NCBI RefSeq assembly: GCF_002093975.1
Contig: NZ_MSZZ01000077.1
Span: forward strand, 1-35,127
Direction: 5' to 3'
Source: Thermoactinospora rubra
Lineage (GTDB): Bacteria; Actinomycetota; Actinomycetes; Streptosporangiales; Streptosporangiaceae
DNA: 35,127 nt
A model generated the notes under the pieces. The model saw only the letters and a list, made by a program, of their open reading frames with translations. It searched no databases and was not told where the DNA came from. The stretch's first letter is position 1. Each line of letters starts with the position of its first letter. Below, in pieces: positions 6,896-14,929 of the stretch. The position numbers were made by a program, and so were the translations under genes.

Positions 6896-8562
6896 CGGGC
6901 CTCACCCTCCAGGACCGGACGCTTGGCGGACACGTGCGGGTAGTGCAGGTCGAACGCCGGCCGCTCGGACCTGATCTGCGGCAGCGAGGTGAAGTTGTGC
7001 CGCGGCGGCGGGCAGGAGGTCGCCCACTCCAGCGAGTTGCCGTAGCCCCACGGGTCGTCCACCGTGACCTTGGGCGCGGTCTTCCACGTCTTCCAGACGT
7101 TGTAGAAGAACGGCAGCGTGGAGGCGCCGAGCACGAACGCGCCGACCGACGAGATCAGGTTGAGCATGGTGAAGTCGTCGACCGCGCTGTAGTCGGCGTA
7201 GCGGCGGGGGAAGCCCACCGCGCCGAGCCAGTGCTGCACCAGGAACGTGGCGTGGAAGCCGACGAACAGCAGCCAGAAGTGCAGCTTGCCCAGCCTGTCG
7301 TTGAGCATCTTGCCGGTGAACTTGGGCCACCAGAAGTAGAAGCCAGCGAACATCGCGAACACCACGGTGCCGAACACCACGTAGTGGAAGTGCGCCACGA
7401 CGAAGTAGGAGTCCGACAGCTGGAAGTCCAGCGGCGGCGAGGCCAGGATGACGCCGGTCAGGCCGCCCAGCAGGAAGGTGATGAGGAAGCCGACCGAGAA
7501 CAGCATCGGCGACTCGAACGACAGGTGGCCGCGCCACATCGTACCGATCCAGTTGAAGAACTTCACGCCCGTCGGCACCGCGATCAGGAACGTCATGAAC
7601 GCGAAGAACGGCAGCAGCACCTGCCCGGTCGCGAACATGTGGTGCGCCCACACGGTGATGGACAGACCCGCGATCGCGATGGTCGCGCCGACCAGGCCGA
7701 TGTAGCCGAAGATCGGCTTGCGGCTGAAGACCGGCAGGACCTCGGTGACGATGCCGAAGAACGGCAGCGCGATGATGTAGACCTCGGGGTGGCCGAAGAA
7801 CCAGAACAGGTGCTGCCACAGCATGGCCCCGCCGCTCTCCGGCGCGAAGATGTGGGTGCCGAGCTTGCGGTCGGCCTCCAGCGCCAGCAGCGCGGCGGCC
7901 AGCACCGGGAAGGCCATCAGCACCAGGATGCTGGTGAGCAGGACGTTCCAGGTGAAGATCGGCATCCGGAACATCGTCATGCCCGGCGCGCGCATGCAGA
8001 TGATCGTGGTGATGAAGTTCACCGCGCCGAGGATCGTGCCCAGGCCGGACAGCGCCAGGCCCATGATCCACAGGTCACCGCCCATGCCGGGCGAGCTGAT
8101 GGCGTTGGACAGCGGCGTGTAGGCGAACCAGCCGAAGCTGGCCGCGCCGCCCGGGGTGAAGAAGCCGGAGACGGCGATCGTGCTGCCGAACAGGTAGAGC
8201 CAGTAGCTCACCATGTTCAGCCGGGGGAACGCCACGTCGGGGGCGCCGATCTGCAGCGGCATCAGCTCGTTGGCGAACCCGGCGAACAGCGGGGTCGCGA
8301 ACATGAGCAGCATGATCGTGCCGTGCATGGTGAACAGCTGGTTGAACTGCTCGTTGGTGACGTACTGCAGGCCCGGCGCGGCCAGCTCGGCGCGCATGAC
8401 GAGCGCCATCACGCCGCCGATCAGGAAGAACACGAACGACGTGATGAGGTACAGGTGGCCGATGACCTTGTGGTCGGTCGAGGACAGCCACTTGGCGATG
8501 ATCTTGCCCTTGCTGGCCGGCCGGACGCCGCCAGCGGCGAGGGGTTCTTGGATCGCGGTCAC
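6892..8562 (-). CDS. ctaD: Cytochrome c oxidase subunit I (aa3 type)
   Basis: The catalytic subunit of the aa3 oxidase, 556 residues, which reduces O2 at the heme a3/CuB centre and pumps protons. Visible ligand motifs are MHGTIM (heme a His), FFGHPEVY (CuB His with the cross-linked Tyr), WAHHMF (two CuB His) and AHFHYVVFG (heme a3 and heme a His). About twelve membrane helices are expected and hydrophobic segments cover most of the protein. The start is GTG 8562, overlapping the ctaC stop as GTGA. A hydrophilic C-terminal tail (from about 505) carries SCPPPRHNFTSLP, typical of the actinobacterial subunit. Confidence 0.96.
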   Translation of the reverse strand: MTAIQEPLAAGGVRPASKGKIIAKWLSSTDHKVIGHLYLITSFVFFLIGGVMALVMRAELAAPGLQYVTNEQFNQLFTMHGTIMLLMFATPLFAGFANELMPLQIGAPDVAFPRLNMVSYWLYLFGSTIAVSGFFTPGGAASFGWFAYTPLSNAISSPGMGGDLWIMGLALSGLGTILGAVNFITTIICMRAPGMTMFRMPIFTWNVLLTSILVLMAFPVLAAALLALEADRKLGTHIFAPESGGAMLWQHLFWFFGHPEVYIIALPFFGIVTEVLPVFSRKPIFGYIGLVGATIAIAGLSITVWAHHMFATGQVLLPFFAFMTFLIAVPTGVKFFNWIGTMWRGHLSFESPMLFSVGFLITFLLGGLTGVILASPPLDFQLSDSYFVVAHFHYVVFGTVVFAMFAGFYFWWPKFTGKMLNDRLGKLHFWLLFVGFHATFLVQHWLGAVGFPRRYADYSAVDDFTMLNLISSVGAFVLGASTLPFFYNVWKTWKTAPKVTVDDPWGYGNSLEWATSCPPPRHNFTSLPQIRSERPAFDLHYPHVSAKRPVLEGEAR

Positions 8563-9374
8563 TGGGTGCTCCCGGCCTGGCTTGCGATGTAACGGTCGAA
8601 CTCAGCCTGCTCCACGAGCTTCACCGAGAAGAGCATCCGGCTGTGGTCGACGCCGCACAGCTCGGCGCACCGGCCGGCGTAGACGCCCGGCTTGTTGAGC
8701 GTGTCGATCTGGAACTTGTTCTTCTCGCCGGGGATGCCGGGGATGACGTCACGCTTGAACAGGAAGGCCGGCACCCAGAACGAGTGGATGACGTCGGGCG
8801 AGTCGAGGGTGAACTCGACCTTCTTGCCGACGGGCAGCACGAGCTGGGGTCCGTTGCGGTAGTCGCTCACCGGCTTGCCGACGACCTGCACCCGCTTGCC
8901 GCCGACCTCGGTGGTGAAGCGCCAGCTCCACTGGAAGGCCTCCACCTTGACCCGGATGTCGGGGTTGGGGGCCAGCTTCAGCATCTCGTTCTGATCGCGC
9001 GCGGTGAAGAAGAAGAACACCGCCACCATGATCAGCGGGACGACCGTGTAGAAGATCTCAATCGGCAGGTTGTAGCGCACCTGCGGAGGCAGGTCGGCGG
9101 AGCTCTTCCGCTTGCGGTGGAAGAGGCACGCCCAGATGATCAGGCCGATGACGACGACGCCCACGGCGAGGGCGGCGATCCAGGCCCCGACCCACAGGTC
9201 GTCGACGATGCCGCCCTGAGTCGTCACGTGATCAGGCAGGAACCAACGAGAGACGTCCTCTTGACGCTCTGCACTACATGCCGTCGCGAAGAGCAGCGGC
9301 AACGCCAAAGCGGCGGCGCTCAACACCCCGCGCCGGGCCAACGGGCGCCGCATCGAACGGCGGGTCGGACTCAC
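8559..9374 (-). CDS. ctaC: Cytochrome c oxidase subunit II (CuA subunit)
   Basis: This 271-residue lipoprotein-like subunit accepts electrons from cytochrome c at CuA. A basic signal region ends in FATAC, so Cys33 may be lipidated. Two membrane helices follow, then an extracytoplasmic cupredoxin domain with AFQWSWRF and the CuA motif CAELCGVDHSRM (C-x3-C-x3-H-x2-M). The start is taken as GTG 9374, preceded by GGTAGG at good spacing; ATG 9353 would be seven codons shorter but lacks a ribosome site. A CCCAGG/CCTGGG inverted repeat (9399-9418) lies in the leader. It is the first gene of ctaC-ctaD-ctaF and is divergent from the cysteine desulfurase. Confidence 0.94.
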   Translation of the reverse strand: MSPTRRSMRRPLARRGVLSAAALALPLLFATACSAERQEDVSRWFLPDHVTTQGGIVDDLWVGAWIAALAVGVVVIGLIIWACLFHRKRKSSADLPPQVRYNLPIEIFYTVVPLIMVAVFFFFTARDQNEMLKLAPNPDIRVKVEAFQWSWRFTTEVGGKRVQVVGKPVSDYRNGPQLVLPVGKKVEFTLDSPDVIHSFWVPAFLFKRDVIPGIPGEKNKFQIDTLNKPGVYAGRCAELCGVDHSRMLFSVKLVEQAEFDRYIASQAGSTQ

Positions 9375-9524
9375 GGATCGCCTACCCCACAGATGAAGCC
9401 CAGGAGCTCTCCCCTGGGTTGCTCGTTGTTCGTGATTCTGGTCATGCACAGACTGACACCGAGACACATTAGCGTGCGGGGGCCACGGGCTCCTTCCCGA
9501 CCCCTCGGTGGGACGATATCGGTC

Positions 9525-10658
9525 GTGGGTTACTTCGACGCCGCCTCCACCGAACCGTTGCATCCCCAGGCCAGGCAGGCGCTGCTGGCGGCGCTGGAGG
9601 AGGGCTGGGCCGACCCCGCCCGGCTGTACGGCGCGGCCCGCCGCGCGCACCTGCTGCTGGAGCAGGCCCGCACCGAGGTGGCCGAGGTGCTCGGCGCCCG
9701 TCCCGACGAGGTGTCCTTCGCCTCCTCCGGGACGCAGGCCGTCCACCTGGGGGTGCTCGGGGCGCTGCGCGGCCGGTCCAGGCACGGCCGCCACCTGGTG
9801 GCCGGCGCGGTCGAGCACTCCAGCGTGCTGCACGCCGCGCAGGTGCACGAGCGCGAGGGCGGGACGGTGACGACGGTCCCGGTGTCGCTGACCGGGCGCG
9901 TGGACCTGGACGCCTTCACCGAGGCCGTCTCGGCCGAGGACACCGCTCTGGCGTGCCTGCAGACCGCCAACCACGAGGTCGGCACCCTGCAGCCGGTGGC
10001 CGAGGCCGCGCTGGCCTGCCGCGAGCGCGGGGTCCCCCTGCTGGTCGACGCCGCCCAGACGGCCGGCCGGCTGCCCGTGCCGCCCGGCTGGTCGGTGCTG
10101 GCCGCCAGCGCCCACAAGTGGGGCGGCCCCGCGGGCGTGGGCGTGCTGGCGGTGCGCAAGGGCACGCGCTTTCGCTCCTTCCTGCCGGAGGACGAGCGGG
10201 AGCGGCGGCGGGTGCCGGGGTTCGAGAACGTCCCGGCGATCGTGGCCGCCGCCGCGTCGCTGCGGGCGGTGGCCGAGGAGGCCACGGCGGAGAACGCCCG
10301 CCTGTCGGCGCTGGTCGACCGGATCCGGCGGGCGGTGCCGGAGCTCGTGCCGGACGTGGAGGTCATCGGCGACCCGGTCGAGCGGGCGCCCCACATCGTG
10401 ACCTTCTCGTGCCTGTACGTCGACGGCGAGGTGCTGCTGACCGAGCTCGACAAGCACGGCTTCGCGGTTTCGTCCGGCAGTTCCTGCACGGCTAGTACGC
10501 TTCGTCCATCGCACGTGTTGGAGGCGATGGGTGTGCTTACCCATGGCAATGTCCGGGTATCGCTGCCGCGTGGGACCTCCGCCGAGGAGGTGGAGCGCTT
10601 CCTGGCGGTCCTCCCCGAGGTGGTGCGCCGGATCAGACAGGACGCGGGGGTTTCATGA
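9525..10658 (+). CDS. Cysteine desulfurase (class V aminotransferase, IscS/NifS-like)
   Basis: A 377-residue PLP enzyme that takes sulfur from cysteine as a protein persulfide. The PLP lysine is K198 (SAHKWGG), His98 lies in VEHSS, Asp175 in LVDAAQ, and the persulfide cysteine is C321 in SSGSSCTAS. The open frame continues far upstream through ctaC antisense sequence, so the start is inferred: GTG 9525 gives MGYFDAAST, the usual family N-terminus. The stop overlaps the next gene by 4 bp (ATGA). That gene is TusA-like, so the sulfur is probably passed straight to it. Whether the final use is tRNA thiolation, Fe-S assembly or another cofactor cannot be told. Confidence 0.92.
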   Translation: MGYFDAASTEPLHPQARQALLAALEEGWADPARLYGAARRAHLLLEQARTEVAEVLGARPDEVSFASSGTQAVHLGVLGALRGRSRHGRHLVAGAVEHSSVLHAAQVHEREGGTVTTVPVSLTGRVDLDAFTEAVSAEDTALACLQTANHEVGTLQPVAEAALACRERGVPLLVDAAQTAGRLPVPPGWSVLAASAHKWGGPAGVGVLAVRKGTRFRSFLPEDERERRRVPGFENVPAIVAAAASLRAVAEEATAENARLSALVDRIRRAVPELVPDVEVIGDPVERAPHIVTFSCLYVDGEVLLTELDKHGFAVSSGSSCTASTLRPSHVLEAMGVLTHGNVRVSLPRGTSAEEVERFLAVLPEVVRRIRQDAGVS

Positions 10659-10900
10659 ACGGCGTGGCCCAGCCAGCATTGACGATCGACGCGCTCGGCA
10701 AGAAGTGCCCGATCCCGATCATCATGCTCGCCGAGCAGATCAACGCTGTGCCGCTGAACGCAATCGTGGCGGTGCTGGCCGACGATCCGGCCGCCTACAA
10801 CGACGTGCCCGCGTGGTGCCGGCTCAAGTCCCATCCGCACGTCGGCACCTACGAGCTGCCGCAGGGCGGCTGGGCCATCCACGTGCGGCGGAGCTACTGA
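10655..10900 (+). CDS. TusA/SirA-like sulfur carrier protein
   Basis: An 81-residue TusA-family protein. The signature CPIP at residues 18-21 places the sulfur-carrying cysteine at C18 (GKKCPIPI). The rest fits the two-layer fold, ending in GWAIHVRRSY. It overlaps the desulfurase stop by 4 bp, so the two should be made together and act as donor and acceptor. In some Streptomyces annotations the two activities appear as one fused protein (recalled); here they are separate overlapping genes. Downstream targets are unknown from this window. Confidence 0.88.
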   Translation: MNGVAQPALTIDALGKKCPIPIIMLAEQINAVPLNAIVAVLADDPAAYNDVPAWCRLKSHPHVGTYELPQGGWAIHVRRSY

Positions 10901-10981
10901 CGCCGGCGCCAGCGCCGTGCGGATGAATTGGAAAAATGGGTAGGAACCCCCTCGGAACGTCGTCGACATCGGGGGGATGAG

Positions 10982-11416
10982 ATGACCGAGGGACACCCGC
11001 ACCAAACCGCACGCGACCTGATGAGCCAGGGCGCTGAGTGCATCCAGTCGCACGAGACGCTCGACCGGGCGGCCCAGATGATGCGCGACCTCAAGGTGGG
11101 CGCGCTGCCGATCTGCGGGCCGGACGACCGGCTGCAGGGCATCATCACCGACCGCGACATCGTCGTGAAGTGCATAGCGGAGGGCAGGGACCCGTCGCGG
11201 ACGACCGCGGGCGACCTGGCCACGGGCCTGGTGTGGATCTCCGCCGACGCGACCGTCCAGGAAGCGCTGGACAAGATGGAGCAGCACCGGATCCGCCGGC
11301 TGCCGGTGATCGACAACCACCGCATCGTCGGCATGATCAGCGAGGCCGACCTGGCCAGGCACCTGCCCGACGACCTGCTCGCGGACTTCTGCCACCGGAT
11401 CTACTCCGAGCCGTAG
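10982..11416 (+). CDS. CBS-domain pair protein
   Basis: A 144-residue protein made almost wholly of two CBS motifs (about residues 8-65 and 75-132), with ending pairs such as LQGIITDRDIV and IVGMISEADLA. Paired CBS domains bind adenosine nucleotides and sense energy state. There is no attached enzyme or channel domain, so the partner is unknown. The start is ATG 10982, preceded by GGGGGGATGAG; an in-frame ATG at 10928 would add 18 residues but is less well placed. It stands alone and is followed by a strong hairpin. Confidence 0.88.
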   Translation: MTEGHPHQTARDLMSQGAECIQSHETLDRAAQMMRDLKVGALPICGPDDRLQGIITDRDIVVKCIAEGRDPSRTTAGDLATGLVWISADATVQEALDKMEQHRIRRLPVIDNHRIVGMISEADLARHLPDDLLADFCHRIYSEP

Positions 11417-11427
11417 GACGCCACGCC

Positions 11428-11459
11428 GGGCGCGGGCGGTGCCGAACCCGCCCGCGCCC
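11428..11459. terminator. GC-rich terminator between convergent genes
   Basis: A perfect 12-bp stem (11428-11439 with 11448-11459) and an 8-nt loop lie 11 bp after the CBS gene and 32 bp beyond the end of the adenosine kinase gene on the other strand. No T-run is present; actinobacterial terminators often lack one. It can serve both strands. Confidence 0.75.
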
Positions 11460-11491
11460 CTCCATGTCAGGGCCCGGAGGCGGCGGGGCGA

Positions 11492-12478
11492 TCAGGGGTA
11501 GTGGCAGCGTACGTGCTGAGCCACCCCGTCGGCCGCCTCGCTCCCGTAGGCGGTGGCGAAGCGCTCCAGGAACGTCTTCTGCGACAGCTCGTACTCCTGC
11601 CCGCCCAGCCGTTCGAGCACGTGGGTGGCCGTCAGGCTGCCGATCTGGGCGCACCGCTCCAGCGACAGCCCCCACGACAGCCCCGCGAGGAACCCGGCGC
11701 GGTAGGCGTCGCCGACGCCCGTCGGGTCGGCCTTGCCCAGCTCGGGAGCGGGCGGGACGTGCAGCGACGGCTCGCCCGCGCGGTCGATGCGCGAGCCCTT
11801 GGGCCCCAGCGTGGTGACGCGGACGCCGACCCGCCGCAGCACCTCCTCGTCCGACCAGCCGGTCTTCTGCTCGATGAGGCCCTTCTCGTAGTCGTTGGAG
11901 AACAGGTAGGCGGCCCCGTCGATCAGCTTGCGGATGTCCTCGCCCGGCATGCGGGCCAGCTGCTGGGAGGGGTCGGCGGCGAAGGGGATGCCACGCCGGC
12001 GGCACTCGTCGGTGTGGCGCAGCATCGCGTCGGGGTCGTTGGGGCTGATGAGGACCAGGTCCAGCCCGCCCACGCGGGCGGCGACCGGGCCGAGCTCGAT
12101 CATGCGGGCCTCGGCCATGGCGCCGGTGTAGAAGGAGGCGATCTGGTTGTGGTTGCTGTCGGTGGTGCACAGGAAGCGGGCGGTGTGCAGGGTCTCGGAG
12201 ACGTGCACCGACTCGCAGTCGACGCCGTGGCGCTCCAGCCAGGAGCGGTAGTCGGCGAAGTCGTCGCCCACCGCCCCGACGAGGATGGGGCGCAGCCCCA
12301 GGCACCCCATGCCGAAGGCGATGTTCGCCGCGCACCCGCCGCGACGGATCTGGAGGTCGTCGACCAGGAACGACAGCGACACCCGGTCGAGCTGCTCGGC
12401 GATGAGCTGGTCCCCGAAGCTGCCGGGGAAGGTCATCAGATGGTCGGTCGCGATGGAGCCGGTCACGGCGATGCGCAC
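11492..12478 (-). CDS. adoK: Adenosine kinase, PfkB family (Rv2202c-like)
   Basis: A 328-residue PfkB-family sugar kinase. The N-terminus MRIAVTGSIATDHLMTFPG and internal stretches such as FAADPSQQLAR and VTTLGPKG closely match Mycobacterium tuberculosis Rv2202c (CbhK/AdoK), a demonstrated adenosine kinase, as I recall its sequence. The substrate-side GG motif is RRGGCAANIAFG (46-57). The anion hole and catalytic base are DPTGVGDAYRAG, with Asp257. The start is GTG 12478 with GAGGAAGAA upstream. It probably salvages adenosine to AMP; the exact substrate is inferred from homology. Confidence 0.85.
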   Translation of the reverse strand: MRIAVTGSIATDHLMTFPGSFGDQLIAEQLDRVSLSFLVDDLQIRRGGCAANIAFGMGCLGLRPILVGAVGDDFADYRSWLERHGVDCESVHVSETLHTARFLCTTDSNHNQIASFYTGAMAEARMIELGPVAARVGGLDLVLISPNDPDAMLRHTDECRRRGIPFAADPSQQLARMPGEDIRKLIDGAAYLFSNDYEKGLIEQKTGWSDEEVLRRVGVRVTTLGPKGSRIDRAGEPSLHVPPAPELGKADPTGVGDAYRAGFLAGLSWGLSLERCAQIGSLTATHVLERLGGQEYELSQKTFLERFATAYGSEAADGVAQHVRCHYP

Positions 12479-12542
12479 GGGATTCTTCTTCCTCGTTGTC
12501 AGCAGGCCACAGTGATTTTGAAGCCCCACGAGGATACGCGAA

Positions 12543-12572
12543 GGCCCCGTCCACACCAAGGTGAACGGGACC
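12543..12572 (-). terminator. Probable terminator after the ErpA-like gene
   Basis: An 8-bp stem with one G·T pair (12543-12550 with 12565-12572) and a 14-nt loop begins 22 bp beyond the Fe-S carrier stop. It lacks a strong T-run. Confidence 0.45.
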
Positions 12573-12577
12573 CGCCG

Positions 12578-12597
12578 CCCGATCTAGCCCGATCTAG
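12578..12597. repeat. 10-bp tandem duplication spanning the erpA-like stop codon
   Basis: CCCGATCTAG occurs twice in direct tandem (12578-12587, 12588-12597). The second copy contains the TAG stop (12594-12596) of the Fe-S carrier gene. The duplication leaves the protein unchanged and places another TAG in a different frame downstream. Confidence 0.8.
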
Positions 12598-12947
12598 TTG
12601 AAGGAGTCGCCGCAGGCGCAGGAGCCGGTGGCGTTGGGGTTGTCGATCGTGAACCCCTGCTTCTCGATGGTGTCGACGAAGTCGATGGTGGCGCCCATCA
12701 GGTAGGGAGCGCTCATCCTGTCGGTGACGACGCTCACGCCGTTGAACTCCGAGACGACGTCGCCGTCCATGGAGCGGTCGTCGAAGAAGAGCTGGTAACG
12801 CAGGCCGGAACAGCCACCGGGCTGCACGGCGACGCGCAGCTGCAGGCCCTCTTCGCCCTGCTGCTCGAGCAGGCTCTTGACCTTGGCCGCGGCCGCGTCG
12901 GTCAGGATCAGGCCCTGCGTCGTGGTCTCGCTGCTCTCAACCGTCAT
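12594..12947 (-). CDS. erpA: A-type iron-sulfur carrier (HesB/IscA, ErpA-like)
   Basis: A 117-residue HesB/IscA-family protein with the three conserved cluster cysteines, C46 (GGCSG), C110 and C112 (SCACGDSF). A-type carriers deliver Fe-S clusters to target enzymes; the quinolinate synthase gene, which needs a 4Fe-4S cluster, diverges from it directly, so it is a plausible client. The start is ATG 12947 with GGGAG upstream. The ErpA label rests on domain length and the SCACGDSF end; it could equally be called IscA-like. Confidence 0.9.
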   Translation of the reverse strand: MTVESSETTTQGLILTDAAAAKVKSLLEQQGEEGLQLRVAVQPGGCSGLRYQLFFDDRSMDGDVVSEFNGVSVVTDRMSAPYLMGATIDFVDTIEKQGFTIDNPNATGSCACGDSFN

Positions 12948-13093
12948 GTGCTGACTCCCGTTCTGAGGTCCTTACTAAGACGCTACCAACATCCCGGCAC
13001 CGCGACACATTCCCCCGAATCCCCGGGCCCCGGAATAACGACGGCCCCGCGTGTGTCATCATGAATCGTCACTTCGACGATAAGGGGTACGGC

Positions 13094-14224
13094 ATGGCGC
13101 TACCGCTGTTCATCCTGGGTCAGGACGCCGATCCGCGCAGCGAGAGGGGGGTGGACTGCCCGGGCGAGCTGCCTCCCGCCTCCGACCCGGCCCTGGTGGA
13201 GCGGGCGCGCAAGGCCAAGGAGGCGCTCGGCGAGAGGCTGTTCGTGCTGGGCCACCACTACCAGCGCGACGAGGTCATCCAGTTCGCGGACGTGACGGGC
13301 GACTCCTTCAAGCTCGCCCGGCAGGCGGCCGCCCGGCCGCAGGCCGAGTACATCGTCTTCTGCGGCGTGCACTTCATGGCCGAGTCCGCGGACATCCTCA
13401 CCGCCCCCTCGCAGAAGGTCGTCCTCCCCGACCTGGCGGCGGGCTGCTCGATGGCCGACATGGCGACGTTCGACCAGGTGGAGGAGGCCTGGGAGGCGCT
13501 GGAGGACGCCGGGATCGCCCAGGATGTGATTCCCATCACGTACATGAACTCCAGCGCCGACATCAAGGCCTTCTGCGGCCGGCACGGCGGCGCGGTGTGC
13601 ACCTCCTCCAACGCCCGCCGGGCGCTGGAGTGGGCCTTCTCGCAGAAGAAGCAGGTGCTCTTCCTGCCCGACCAGCACCTGGGGCGCAACACCGCGGTGC
13701 TGGAGATGGGCATGTCGCTGGACGACTGCGTCCTGTACAACCCGCACCGCCCGCCCCGGCCCGAGGAGCTGCGGGGCAAGCGGATGATCCTGTGGCGGGG
13801 CCACTGCTCGGTGCACGGCCGCTTCACGGCCGAGTCCGTCGACGAGGTACGGCGGCGCATCCCCGGCGTGAACGTGCTGGTCCACCCCGAGTGCCGGCAC
13901 GAGGTCGTGCTGAAGGCCGACTACGTCGGCTCCACCGAGTACATCATCAAGACCCTGCGGGAGGCCCCGGCCGGCACCAGCTGGGCGGTCGGCACGGAGC
14001 TGAACCTGGTCAAGCGGCTGGCGCAGATGTTCCCCGACAAGGACGTCTCGTTCCTGGACAAGACGGTCTGCTACTGCTCGACCATGAACCGCATCGACCT
14101 GCCGCACCTGGTGTGGGCGCTGGAGTCGCTCGTGCTGGGCGAGGTGGTCAACCAGATCACGGTCGACGACGACACCGCCCACTGGGCCCGCGTCGCCCTC
14201 GACCGGATGCTGGCTCTGCCGTAG
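13094..14224 (+). CDS. nadA: Quinolinate synthase
   Basis: A 376-residue NadA, which condenses iminoaspartate with dihydroxyacetone phosphate to quinolinate for NAD synthesis. It is an oxygen-sensitive 4Fe-4S enzyme. Candidate cluster cysteines lie in VFCGVHFMAE (C90), RGHCSVH (C238), HPEC (C267) and CYCSTMN (C326/C328); which three bind the cluster is not assigned here. GHHYQRDEV and YMNSSADIKAFC are family hallmarks. The start is ATG 13094 with AAGGGG well spaced; ATG 13061 is in frame but lacks a ribosome site. nadB and nadC are not in the window. Confidence 0.94.
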   Translation: MALPLFILGQDADPRSERGVDCPGELPPASDPALVERARKAKEALGERLFVLGHHYQRDEVIQFADVTGDSFKLARQAAARPQAEYIVFCGVHFMAESADILTAPSQKVVLPDLAAGCSMADMATFDQVEEAWEALEDAGIAQDVIPITYMNSSADIKAFCGRHGGAVCTSSNARRALEWAFSQKKQVLFLPDQHLGRNTAVLEMGMSLDDCVLYNPHRPPRPEELRGKRMILWRGHCSVHGRFTAESVDEVRRRIPGVNVLVHPECRHEVVLKADYVGSTEYIIKTLREAPAGTSWAVGTELNLVKRLAQMFPDKDVSFLDKTVCYCSTMNRIDLPHLVWALESLVLGEVVNQITVDDDTAHWARVALDRMLALP

Positions 14225-14241
14225 CCGCGATCGGCCCCGGG

Positions 14242-14892
14242 TCAGCCGGCCAGGCCGTACACGACCCGGACCCGGACCGTGAGGGTCTGGTGCCCGGGGC
14301 TGATCGAGGCCTTGTCCTGCTCGGCCCACGCCGCGGCGGCCAGCGGCACCGGGGGGCTGTCGACCTCCTCGCTGACGGCCACGACCCTGCCGAGGGCGCG
14401 GCCGGACAGCCGGGCGTACTGCTCGGCCTTGGCCGCGGCGCTGCCGAACGCCCGGTTGCGCGCCTCGGCCAGGGCCTGCCCGGGGTCGGACACCTCGAAG
14501 GCCACGCCGTTGAAGCGGACCTCCTCGCCGACGGCGGCCACGGTGTCGATGACCTGGTCGGCCCTGGACAGGTCGCGCACGACGGCCTCCAGCCCCTGGC
14601 TTGCGACGTAGCCGGAGACCTGCGGGTAGTTGACGTACTCGGGGCCGAGGGACAGCTGGGTGGTGCGCACGTCCCGCGCCTCGATCCCGGCCTGCTGCAG
14701 CGTCCTGGTCAGCCGCGCCGCCGCCTGCCTGACGGCGGCGAACGCCTCGCCCGCGCTGGGCCTGCGCACCTCGACCCCGGCCATGAGCCGCATGACGTCG
14801 GGGGCGGCCGCGACGCCGCCCTCGCCCACGACGGTGATCCTGTCGTCCGTTGAGTGGTCCGTTGAGTGGTCCGTCGAATGGTCCATCGTCAC
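14242..14892 (-). CDS. SIMPL-domain protein (DUF541)
   Basis: A 216-residue protein of the SIMPL/DUF541 family, whose members are mostly periplasmic or secreted and linked to oxidative stress or kinase signalling. The family pattern shows as ITVVGEGGVAAAPD near the start, the alternation of AVRDL and DTVAAVGEE, and AEQYARLSGRALG. No clear signal peptide is seen. The N-terminus carries a four-residue repeat DHST three times. The start is GTG 14892, 7 nt after AGGAGG; ATG 14886 is an alternative. It lies 37 bp downstream of the Ser/Thr kinase gene on the same strand, probably in one transcript. Confidence 0.82.
   Translation of the reverse strand: MTMDHSTDHSTDHSTDDRITVVGEGGVAAAPDVMRLMAGVEVRRPSAGEAFAAVRQAAARLTRTLQQAGIEARDVRTTQLSLGPEYVNYPQVSGYVASQGLEAVVRDLSRADQVIDTVAAVGEEVRFNGVAFEVSDPGQALAEARNRAFGSAAAKAEQYARLSGRALGRVVAVSEEVDSPPVPLAAAAWAEQDKASISPGHQTLTVRVRVVYGLAG
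14846..14881 (-). repeat. 12-bp tandem repeat coding DHST x3
   Basis: Three in-frame 12-bp units, the first two identical and the third with two changes, code for the repeated DHST near the N-terminus of the SIMPL protein. Confidence 0.85.
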
Positions 14893-14929
14893 CCTCGCGC
14901 CTCCTGCTCGTATGCGTCCGGACGTGCTC

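Noticed and set aside
6934..8592. 552-codon plus-strand frame opposite ctaD
   Set aside because: A Gln/Arg/Asp-rich shadow of a well-defined oxidase gene.
8643..9524. Long N-terminal extension of the cysteine desulfurase
   Set aside because: The open frame upstream of 9525 is antisense to ctaC and does not look like protein; the family N-terminus begins at MGYFDAAST.
12950..13093. Fe-S regulator binding site between erpA and nadA
   Set aside because: The GGGCCC-centred sequence is not a clear symmetric match to an IscR/SufR-type operator.
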